From positions 18,908,501 through 18,972,500 of the forward strand of contig NC_081808.1 in the NCBI RefSeq assembly GCF_030704535.1: a stretch of 64,000 nucleotides of DNA, given 5' to 3'. Of the stretch, positions 24,180-32,954 are shown in pieces. The DNA comes from Vitis vinifera (lineage: Eukaryota > Streptophyta > Magnoliopsida > Vitales > Vitaceae). The position numbers and the translations under genes are program-made. The notes below the pieces were generated by a model. That model saw nothing but the letters and a program-made list of their open reading frames with translations. It did no database searches and was not told the origin of the DNA. Numbering within the stretch: position 1 is the stretch's first letter; each line of letters starts with the position of its first letter.

Positions 24180-26690
24180 ATGGCTGTTTTGTCTTCTTCA
24201 CCTCCTACTCTTCCACTCAATATAATGGTGCATATGCTCACCATTAAACTGACCTCCTCTAATTATCTATTGTGGAGAAATCAGTTCGTTCCTCTGTTAG
24301 CTAGTCAAGAGCTTTTTGGTTATTTGGACGGTAGCATCACGACTCCTTCTCCCATGATTACTGCCTCTGATGGCACCCCAAAATCCAATCCTGCATATAC
24401 CTCTTGGCTGCATACTGATCATACACTGCTCAGTTTACTCTATTCTTCTCTCACAGAGGAATCTATGAGTGAGGTACTAGGTTTCCGTCACTCCCACGAG
24501 GCCTGGCATGCGCTTGAAGTCTCATTTTCGCACCGATCAAAGACTCGTGAACTGCAACTCAAGGATGAACTCCAGCTGACGCACCGTGGCTCTCAGTCCA
24601 TTGCTGAGTTTTCTTGCACCTTCAAAGGCCTTTACGATCAACTGGCTGCTATTGGACGTCCCATTGATGACACGGATAAAGTCCACTGGTACCTACGCGC
24701 ATTGGGACCCGACTACAAGATCTTTTCTACCACCATGATGTCACAACTTCCTCTACCATCCTTTGCTGAAATTGTTCCGAAAGCTTTGAGCCATGAAATC
24801 TTTGAACGGTCAGTTTCCCATTCATCTTCCAACTCTGCTTATTTTGTGCAGCAAACTTCCAAAGTGGCTGGTCATAAGCAAGTGAAGCATTGGTCTTCAG
24901 CTTCTCCTACACCGTTTGCCAACTCAAAGTCATCATCCAACTCCTCCGTCCACTGTCAGTTGTGTGACAAAGAGGGCCACTCGGCTAAACGTTGCTGGAG
25001 TTTCCTGAAACTCAAGAAGAAGCAATCGGCTAACCTTGCTAAGGCTTTTTCTGCTTGCTCGATTCAGGATTTTAATGACTCTGAATGGTTCCCTGACTCT
25101 GGTGCAACGTCCCACATGACTAGTGACACTGAAGGTGTGGATCAACCAGTTGTCTATTCTGGTAATGAACGTGTCATGGTTGGCAATGGTCAGTTCTTAG
25201 CAATCTCTCACACTGGTTCCATTTCATCTCTTGTTCCGTCTAGTCCTCTTCTTTTATCTAATGTCTTAGTTGTTCCTGGAATTAAGAAAAATCTTATTTC
25301 TATTAGTCAACTTACTAAAGACAATAATTGTTGTGTTACATTTTCTTCCTCTGGTTTTACCATACAGGATCGGGTCACAAGAGTGGTACTAGGAGTCGGA
25401 AGATGTGAAAATGGTCTCTACGTGCTGGATTGTCGTCATCATGCCTTAGTGTCCACTACTTCTTCACCGCGAGCATCTGTTCGTTTATGGCATACTCGCC
25501 TTGGTCATCCACATTATCGTACTGTTGCTTCTCTTTCTAAATTAGGATCTATTTCTTGTAGTAATAAATTGGTGAACAATGATTTTGAAATTTGTGTTGG
25601 TTGTAGACTCGGCAAAAGCCACCGTTTACCTTTTTCTCTAAATAATGAACGTTGTGCTATGCCTTTTGATCGTTTACACTGTGACCTATGGGGTCCATCA
25701 CCAGTTTCTTCCTTTAATGGATATCGATACTATGCGGTTTTCATTGATGATTGTACTAGATTTAGTTGGATATTTCCTTTAAAACACAAATCTGATTTCT
25801 TTGATAATTTCATCAATTTACAACGTTTTATTGAGACACAGTTTTCCGCCAAAATCAAATCATTTCAGTGTGATGGTGGAACTGAGTTTACTAATAATAA
25901 GTTTCGCTCTCATTTGCATTTGTGTGGCATTGATCTTCGTCTGGCATGTCCTTACACTCCTAGTCAAAATGGAATTGCTGAACGTAAGCATCGTCATGTC
26001 ACAGAAACAGGTCTTACTCTTATGTTTCATGCTTGTGTGTCGTTCTCCTTATGGGTTGAGGCCTTCTCTACTGCCGTCTTTCTCATTAACCGACTCCCGT
26101 CACCATCTCTTGCTGGCAAAACACCTTATGAGCTCCTGTTTGGTAAGCAACCTGATTATTCTATGCTTCGTACTTTTGGGTGTCTTTGCTTCCCTTATTT
26201 GAGAGATTACTCACCTAATAAATTGTCTCCAAAATCTACTCCTTGTGTCTTTTTAGGTTACAATACCCTTCATAAAGGATTTCGGTGCTTAGATCGTAAG
26301 ACACATCGTGCCTATGTTTCTCGACATGTGCAGTTTTATGAACATACATTTCCCTATAATGGTGATTCTGTGCAAAATCTGCCATCTAACATTGACTATA
26401 TTCATTTTTCTGAGTCTCAGGAATGTGTTTCTAGTTCTTCTAACGTTAGTACTTTAAATTCTTTGCCTTCACCATCTTTCTCGAATTCTCTGTGTCTGCT
26501 TTGCAATGATATTCCACACTTGTCTTCGACTTCTTCTCCTGGTCCGCAAGTTCCTCTTGATGAGGACTCTCTCTTGGATTCTGTTGTTACAGATTCGACC
26601 ACTCCTTCACCAGTTTCGTCCTCTCCTCGTGTGACCACTTCCAGCCATCCGATGATTACTAGAGGGAAAGCTGGTATATTCAAACCATAG
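24180..26690 (+). CDS. Copia gag-protease-integrase segment
   Basis: 836 residues ending at an in-frame TAG (26688-26690). In order: N-terminal gag (SSNYLLWRNQFVPLL, UBN2 type), CCHC zinc knuckle at about 259 (CQLCDKEGHSAKRC), aspartic protease at about 305 (DSGATSHM), GAG-pre-integrase at about 434 (LWHTRLGHPH) and the integrase core. The integrase acidic triad is in place: D502 (CDLWG), D565 (CDGGTEF) and E601 (NGIAERKH), with 35 residues between the last two. The start ATG at 24180 lies 39 bases after the LTR. The sequence after the TAG continues in the same frame, so this is the first part of a polyprotein closed by one nonsense codon rather than a separate gene. Confidence 0.88.
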   Translation: MAVLSSSPPTLPLNIMVHMLTIKLTSSNYLLWRNQFVPLLASQELFGYLDGSITTPSPMITASDGTPKSNPAYTSWLHTDHTLLSLLYSSLTEESMSEVLGFRHSHEAWHALEVSFSHRSKTRELQLKDELQLTHRGSQSIAEFSCTFKGLYDQLAAIGRPIDDTDKVHWYLRALGPDYKIFSTTMMSQLPLPSFAEIVPKALSHEIFERSVSHSSSNSAYFVQQTSKVAGHKQVKHWSSASPTPFANSKSSSNSSVHCQLCDKEGHSAKRCWSFLKLKKKQSANLAKAFSACSIQDFNDSEWFPDSGATSHMTSDTEGVDQPVVYSGNERVMVGNGQFLAISHTGSISSLVPSSPLLLSNVLVVPGIKKNLISISQLTKDNNCCVTFSSSGFTIQDRVTRVVLGVGRCENGLYVLDCRHHALVSTTSSPRASVRLWHTRLGHPHYRTVASLSKLGSISCSNKLVNNDFEICVGCRLGKSHRLPFSLNNERCAMPFDRLHCDLWGPSPVSSFNGYRYYAVFIDDCTRFSWIFPLKHKSDFFDNFINLQRFIETQFSAKIKSFQCDGGTEFTNNKFRSHLHLCGIDLRLACPYTPSQNGIAERKHRHVTETGLTLMFHACVSFSLWVEAFSTAVFLINRLPSPSLAGKTPYELLFGKQPDYSMLRTFGCLCFPYLRDYSPNKLSPKSTPCVFLGYNTLHKGFRCLDRKTHRAYVSRHVQFYEHTFPYNGDSVQNLPSNIDYIHFSESQECVSSSSNVSTLNSLPSPSFSNSLCLLCNDIPHLSSTSSPGPQVPLDEDSLLDSVVTDSTTPSPVSSSPRVTTSSHPMITRGKAGIFKP

Positions 26691-28325
26691 TTGTATCATG
26701 CTATGAATATCTCATCTTCTTCTCAGTTGTTTCAGGCTCTTTTTGCTCTCAAAGAGCCACGAGGCTTCAAGTCTACTGCAAAACACCCTGAATGGCTCTC
26801 GGCTATGGATGATGAAATTCACGCACTGAAGAAAAATGATACGTGGGTTTTTGTACCTCGTCCTCAGCATCATAATGTGGTTGGCTGTCGCTGGATTTTC
26901 AAAACAAAGATTCACTCTGATGGGTCTATTGAGCATCACAAGGCACGTCTTGTGGCTCAAGGATTTTCTCAAGTTCATGGTCTTGATTTTGGTGACACCT
27001 TTAGCCCTGTGGTGCGTCCTGCTACAGTTAGAATCATTCTATCCTTGGTTGTTACTTCTGGATGGCGTTTACATCAGCTAGATGTTAAAAATGCCTTTCT
27101 TCATGGCTTTCTCAACGAAGAGGTGTACATGGAACAACCGCCTGGCTACACTGATCCACAATTTCCTCAGCATGTTTGTCATCTAAAACGTGCTCTTTAT
27201 GGCTTGAAACAAGCTCCTCGAGCTTGGTTTCATCGATTTAGCTCATTTTTGCTCAAACTTGGTTTTCACTCTAGTCAGGCTGATTCTTCGTTGTTTGTCT
27301 ATCACTCCTCGCTTGGTACTGTTTACTTGCTTCTTTATGTTGATGACATGATCATCACTGGAAGTACTCCTTCTCTGGTTCACACCTTTATTACTCGGCT
27401 TTCCAACGAATTCTCCATGAAGGATTTGGGTGATCTTCTATATTTTCTTGGAGTTGAAGTCCAAGCTAATGAGAAGGGTCTATTTCTCAGTCAAACGAAG
27501 TATGCTCTTGATCTCTTGCAACGTGCTTCAATGATTGATGCCAAGCCTATTTCTACACCTTTTGTTATTGGACAGCATCTATTCGCCGAAGGGACTCTAT
27601 TCTCCGACCCTACTCTGTTTCGTTCTCTTGCCGGTGCTCTTCAATACCTCACGATCACCAGGCCTGATTTGTCCTTCAGTGTCAACTCCATTTGCCAGTT
27701 CATGCATGCTCCCACCGAGGATCATTTTCGTGCTTTCAAGCGTATCTTGCGCTATGTTAAAGGCACTGCTCATCATGGTCTTCAACTTCACAAACAGTCC
27801 ACTCGTGATCTTCTTGGCTACTCTGATGCGGACTGGGCTGGATGTCCTGATACACGTCGTTCTACTAGCGGCTATGCTATCTTTTTTGGAGCTAATTTAA
27901 TCTCTTGGTCTTCTAAGAAACAAAGCACTGTCTCTCGTTCAAGTGCAGAAGCCGAATATCGCTCCTTAGCTGTTGCTACTGCTGATATTGCATGGATTAT
28001 TCAGTTGCTTCGGGACCTTCATGTTACACTCTCAGTACCACCTAAAATTCTTTGTGACAATCAAAGTGCAATTTTTATGGCAGTCAATTCGGTTACTCGT
28101 CCTCGATCCAAACATATTACAATCGACTACCATTTTGTTCGTGAACTTGTTGATAAAGGCACTTTGAAAATTGATTTTGTTCCTTCACATCTACAGCTTG
28201 CTGATTCACTGACCAAAGGAGTTACCAAGCCACAGTTCTATCTCTTTCGAAGCAAGCTCAGCGTTCTCCCTTCTACCACGCTCACCTTGCAGGGGGGTGA
28301 TAAGGGAGAATTTGATTCTCCATGA
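26691..28325 (+). CDS. Copia reverse transcriptase-RNase H segment
   Basis: About 544 codons in the same frame as the upstream segment, directly after the TAG. The frame has no ATG at its beginning; the first is at 26703. RVT_2 reverse transcriptase motifs are present: WVFVPRP, RLVAQGF, LDVKNAFLHG, and the YVDDM active site at about residue 215. Copia RNase H follows (GYSDADWAGC, STSGY, SSAEAEYRS, CDNQSA, KHITIDYHFVRE). The frame runs a few codons into the 3' LTR. No other disabling change was seen. Expression would need readthrough of the TAG or an intact copy elsewhere. Confidence 0.85.
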   Translation: MYHAMNISSSSQLFQALFALKEPRGFKSTAKHPEWLSAMDDEIHALKKNDTWVFVPRPQHHNVVGCRWIFKTKIHSDGSIEHHKARLVAQGFSQVHGLDFGDTFSPVVRPATVRIILSLVVTSGWRLHQLDVKNAFLHGFLNEEVYMEQPPGYTDPQFPQHVCHLKRALYGLKQAPRAWFHRFSSFLLKLGFHSSQADSSLFVYHSSLGTVYLLLYVDDMIITGSTPSLVHTFITRLSNEFSMKDLGDLLYFLGVEVQANEKGLFLSQTKYALDLLQRASMIDAKPISTPFVIGQHLFAEGTLFSDPTLFRSLAGALQYLTITRPDLSFSVNSICQFMHAPTEDHFRAFKRILRYVKGTAHHGLQLHKQSTRDLLGYSDADWAGCPDTRRSTSGYAIFFGANLISWSSKKQSTVSRSSAEAEYRSLAVATADIAWIIQLLRDLHVTLSVPPKILCDNQSAIFMAVNSVTRPRSKHITIDYHFVRELVDKGTLKIDFVPSHLQLADSLTKGVTKPQFYLFRSKLSVLPSTTLTLQGGDKGEFDSP

Positions 28326-28520
28326 TACGTGCTTCCTTCCTTTTCTGTTAACATAATATCCGCTTGTATAGCTGTAGGGATATGCTCAATATTTGTATTT
28401 GATTCTTTCCTATTATGTAAGAGTTTACAACTGTAATTATCGTGTATATATAATGAAGAGTTATCTCCTCATCTGGTAAGGAGGATTTCAGTCATTTACC
28501 GTGTTTATCAAACACCTTTA
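28298..28520 (+). repeat. Copia 3' LTR
   Basis: 223 bp, aligned without gaps to the 5' LTR at an offset of 4,380. Differences are CAA to TTG inside a palindrome near its start (28312-28314) and T to C at 28332. The rest is identical. Confidence 0.92.
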
Positions 28521-28525
28521 TCAAG

Positions 28526-29231
28526 CAAACAAGAAAGAGAATATAGCTAAGAAGGAGGATGCAAACAAGACAAACAAGATAAAGAACATGATATAGGAGT
28601 TAGAGCACCCAATAAAGGCAAAATACCATTTCAAAGAAGTGGAGCCACTAGTGGGAGAGGGAGATTTGCATTGTCAGAATTGGTCATCAATATTAGATTA
28701 ATCATCAATAACAACAAGGACATTATTAGTAGTAGGGCATCAACAATAGGAAGAATAATAGAAAAGGTAGTTGAATAAGTATTAGCATCAGAACAGGGAG
28801 GACTAAAGACATCCATAAACCTTTATAGTGACCTTTTTTCTTATCAATCGCAAAGGTAAATCCAATCAACATATGAGTTTGATTAATCAGGAATATCTAA
28901 AACTAGAGCTTGTCATGAGGAGAAGAAAAAAAAAAGATTTTAGGCTAGGATGATACGTCTCACATAGAGCCACTAGTATAAAGAAAATAAAAAATTAAAA
29001 GAAATTCATCCATCAATCACACATTAATGGAAGCAATCAAGTAGGAACTAATTAATATACATGAAACATCCATACAATCATTTATATGAATTCATTCATT
29101 ATCCTTATTCAATCATACATAACAATTATTAGTAACAACATCATATTGGCAAACATAAAAAATAATACAAATATTTCTAGGCCTGTGGGATTAGTCGAGG
29201 TGCGCGTAAACTGGTCCGGACATCCACGGTT
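28526..29231. other. interval between Copia and the next element
   Basis: Continues the pre-insertion sequence of the Mutator-like remnant to about 28800, then becomes AT-rich spacer. No intact gene. Confidence 0.4.
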
Positions 29232-30039
29232 ATAAAAATATAGGGAGAATTGTGTTTTGGGCCCAGCTGAGCCCAAAAATTAACATTTGGTCCATATAAC
29301 TTCCATAATTGATGGAAAGGATATGAGATGTTAAAAGACCAATATATCCTTCAAATTTCTATACATTACCTTTTAAAGACATAAAATAGTGATGGACTAA
29401 AATACCCAATGACCTTTCACATAAACTTTTTTTTTGTCTTTATTGCACCATTATTCATGCAATCATAATAATTTTATTTTAACAATTTGGATTTTTCATT
29501 ATTTTAATTTTTTTTTATAAATAATTGAAAATCAACATTATTTTCTATTTTAAATTATAAATAAAGAAAAATTATGTTCCAAAGCTATTTTAAAAAATAC
29601 TTTCTAAAAAATAGTAATATGATTTATATTTTTTATATTTTCTTTTTGAAAAAACATTTAATTAAAAAATGAAAACTATTTTAAAAAATAAAAATTGAAA
29701 ACCTTGTTTAGTACTATTTTTTATATGAAAATAATAAAAAGAACTAAATTTCATTCATTGATTATCCATTTTTATTTTTTTTCATTAGTTATTTTAATAA
29801 TAAAAAAAAAAAATAGTATGTTTACGATTAAACAAAGAAATTGATCAATTATGTGTTTTTTGTGGGACTATCTTTTACATGAAAAATAATTAAATAACTA
29901 AATTATATATATTTATTACTCTTTTTAATTTTATTTTCTTTATTTATTTTTTATCGAAAATTTTAATATATCCATAATTAACAAAGTAATAAATCAATTG
30001 TGCACATTTTAATCTATTAAAATAAATTAATTTCTAATT

Positions 30040-30290
30040 TAATAAATAAAATGAAATAAGTAAATAAATTTGGGGTTATTTCTATTTTTTAATATATCTT
30101 ATATCAATATTTTTTATGATTAAATAAATTTTTTATTTTTTATTTCTTTAATTCCAAAAATAAAATGAAATAAATAAATAAATTTAGAATTTTCCAACTG
30201 ATCTTATATTCATATTTCTTATGGTTAAATAAATTTTTTATTTTTTTTCTTTATTTCCAAAAATAAAAGGAAATAAATAAATAAATTTGG
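30040..30290. repeat. short AT-rich tandem repeat inside the TIR element
   Basis: A unit of roughly 105-115 bp marked by aaaatgaaataaataaataaa, then tatcttatatc, then ttaaataaattttttatt, repeated about two and a half times with small changes. Confidence 0.55.
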
Positions 30291-30379
30291 CTTAAATAAT
30301 AGTTTTTAAGTAATTTCTTTGTCTTGTTTTTAATTACATTTTGCATTGAAAATAAAATAAAATAACGTTTTTTTTAGTC

Positions 30380-30826
30380 ACTGTACAAGGCATTTACACT
30401 AAGTGTACATGACAAATATACTAACTATACAATGGTGTACAAAACTATTATTTGTGAAGGATTTTAAGTGATTCTAAAAAATTTGTTTGTTTATTTCCCT
30501 TAACCGATGATAAATGACATTCCTTACACACATTGGTTAAACATACATTTATCTCATGTATTTTATCTAACTTGTATATGGTCATTTTAATAGGTACCTC
30601 ACTTATGATGATTGTAAAACAAAATTATACAACAATTTTTTTTCCTTTTTAAAACCAAACTGATGCAAACATGGTTAACCGACCTATTGTTAGATATTCA
30701 TAAAATGATGTATGAAATTTGAGTTATTGTAAAGGGTATTACACTAACTGTATAAGACAAATTTACTAATTGTACAAGGGTGTACAAGACTACTTTTTGT
30801 TAAGGATTTAAAGTGATTTCGAAAAA
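30380..30826. repeat. two dispersed direct copies of a ~100-bp block
   Basis: 30383-30480 and 30730-30826 align (gtacaaggcatttacactaa versus gtaaagggtattacactaa, through to aagtgattctaaaaa versus aagtgatttcgaaaa). They lie within the AT-rich TIR element about 350 bp apart. Confidence 0.6.
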
Positions 30827-31971
30827 CTTTCCCATTTTTTTCCACTCAAATATTTTTTCCCCACTCAAATTCTCTCACTCAAGAATTGTTTCGAATTTTA
30901 TTTTTAAATTTCATCATCAAATTTTTGTAATTGCATATTTTGTTTTTGTAGTTTTAGCAATGTTCTTTCTTTCCACTATTTTTTTTTTTTTGTGAAATTT
31001 TATCCAAATGAATCTATATTTAAAATTATAATTATATTTATCAAATTTTTTACTAAGATTATCTTTAATTTTTTTAATATATTTATACTCATTTATTTAA
31101 AAAATGAAAAACTAATTCTTTTTGTAAACATGTTCTATTACCTTTCAAGTAAAAAATTAGATAAGTTTCAAAGTCAATAAATAAAAAAATTAAATACCAC
31201 TTTCAATAATTTTTAGATAAAATTTTGTATAATATATTTTATTTGAAACTTAATTTTTAAAGTTTAACTAAAAAATTGTATTGACAATTTTCTTGTTGTG
31301 GGTCAAAATACTTTGCATTAGTTTATTTAGATAAGAAAAATTATTAATATAATATTAGAACTTCATATCTTAGTTATTTTTTTTCAACAAATTTATCTTT
31401 TTAAAAATTTTAAAATAAAAACATTAAAAATTAAAAAGCTAAAAAGATATATATATATATATAATAAAGTGAAGTGATAGTTAATTTTAAAATTTTTTAA
31501 AATATGGTTAATGTAGAAAGTATAAAAAATAAGAGAAAAATATAGATGAAAGGGTAATATAAATTTAAAATAAAAAATGAAAATTAAACTAAAAGATAAA
31601 TATAAAAAGATAAAAAATATTTGGATGAAAAATCCCAAAATTTTTATCATTGCTTTTAATAAGAGCAAAAAGATTCAATATCTTTAAAATAGAAATATAT
31701 ATTGGAATAAAAAGGAAAAAAAAAGTTAGAAATGAGTAATATTTAATAGGGAATAGAAAAGGAAAAAAAACACAAAAAAAAATTAAAATTCACACTCACT
31801 TGTAGGCATATAAGGGATAAGGGTATTTTAGGAATTAATGAAAGACAATATCCTTCATCTTAATTTTCATACTTTGTTTGGGTCTTGGGCTTAAATATGA
31901 GTGGTTGGAGGACCAAATGTTAATTTTTGGGCCCAGCTGGGCCCAAAACACAATTCTCCCAAATAAAAATA

Positions 31972-32954
31972 ATAATAATAATAATGCAAATGTGATATAA
32001 GATGATTTCAATGTTTTCTAGATCCCCCTTGTCTCCTTTAGGTTGATCTTCTCTTTCAACTTAAGAGAAGAATTGTCATCCTCCATTATCTGGTACAATT
32101 TTAATTTTTTCACGATTTTATTTTATTATTTATTTATTTTTTCATTTTTGACCTTATTCTAGTTCTACTTCTACCCCATCATAGTCTTATTTTACACATT
32201 TCCATGTCAGATTAAACTTAATAAGCGGTAGGCTTTTTCTCTTTCCCGCGGTGTTGCAGAAATATAGAGGGAAAGGGGTGAGAAGGGAAGTTAAGCGGTG
32301 AGCGAGATGCAGAAGGAAGCCACCGAAGCGCTGAAGAAAGGCCAACCCCATCGACAAACCCTTCTCTCTTAGTCTTTGTAGTTGGAGAAAACTCAGAACA
32401 CTCATCTGACAAAACTACGTTCCGTGGTATTAACTCTCTTTCGGTGCACACCAGGTGCTTGATGTTTTAATTTTTGTGGGAAGGCTAAAAATTGATGAGA
32501 TCCAACATATTCTATACGTCCCAGATGAGAATAACCACATTTTGGACGTCCATACTCCCATAGGATTGTGGAATTGGTTCTAACCAGTTCTGCACAACCC
32601 AGTGCAGCCTGGATTCTTCCATTAAGAGATCTCAATTACAGTTTTCTCTGTTTATTTAATCCCTTTTGTAAAACTAGTCACGGTTTGGCTACGTACTTTA
32701 CTCACCAATAACTCTAAGTCAGTGGGGTTTTTCTACAATTTGCACATTATGCATTAACATTCATCATAATCTCCAATTATGTCTTCTTCATAGTTTCCAT
32801 TGAAAAGTTAGCGTGTTATGCATCATTCTCTATTACATAGTGGTGGTTAACTTGAGAAGCATCAAACTTTTGCTCAACTGATTTGTTATGTTTCTGAACT
32901 AACTTACAATATAATTTATAGAGTGATCACTATTATGGTCTTCAAGAAGTCTCA
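31972..32954 (+). other. probable promoter and leader of the PPR gene
   Basis: After an AT-rich stretch the base composition rises at 32220-32452. That segment ends CACCAG|GTGCTT at 32452/32453, and a fair acceptor TTTATAG lies at 32921, which would give a spliced 5' UTR. An upstream ATG at 32935 opens a 67-codon frame (to 33138) that overlaps the PPR start out of frame. Splicing is inferred from consensus only. Confidence 0.4.

Larger units (their letters stand above)
23918..28520 (+). mobile_element. complete Copia LTR retrotransposon
   Basis: A 4,603-bp element with two 223-bp LTRs and a 5-bp target duplication TCAAG (23913-23917 and 28521-28525). The initiator-Met-type primer site TGTTATCAG begins at 24141, directly after the 5' LTR, and a purine tract (AGGGGGG) lies just before the 3' LTR. 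The gene order gag-protease-integrase-RT-RNase H is that of Copia. LTR termini are TG...TA. The LTRs differ at one substitution plus a 3-base block, so the insertion is recent. The short LTR suggests the Ale/Retrofit group, which is a guess. Confidence 0.92.
29241..31962. mobile_element. non-autonomous TIR transposon with 9-bp target duplication (Mutator-like)
   Basis: 51-bp terminal inverted repeats with one mismatch (29243-29293 and 31910-31960), starting GGGAGAATTGTG and carrying the palindromic core TGGGCCCAGCTG. The direct repeat ATAAAAATA flanks at 29232-29240 and 31963-31971, implying two more terminal bases each side. The 2,722-bp interior is extremely AT-rich with only short frames and no transposase motif. 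A 9-bp duplication with long TIRs fits a non-autonomous Mutator-like element. The AT-rich duplication makes chance agreement somewhat more likely than usual. Confidence 0.75.

Noticed and set aside
31393..31668. 91-codon minus-strand frame rich in Phe/Ile/Leu
   Set aside because: An expected product of extreme AT content inside the TIR element; no motif.
32187..32635. Overlapping minus-strand frames of 72-77 codons
   Set aside because: They lie opposite a probable leader of the PPR gene, with no recognisable motif and no splice support.
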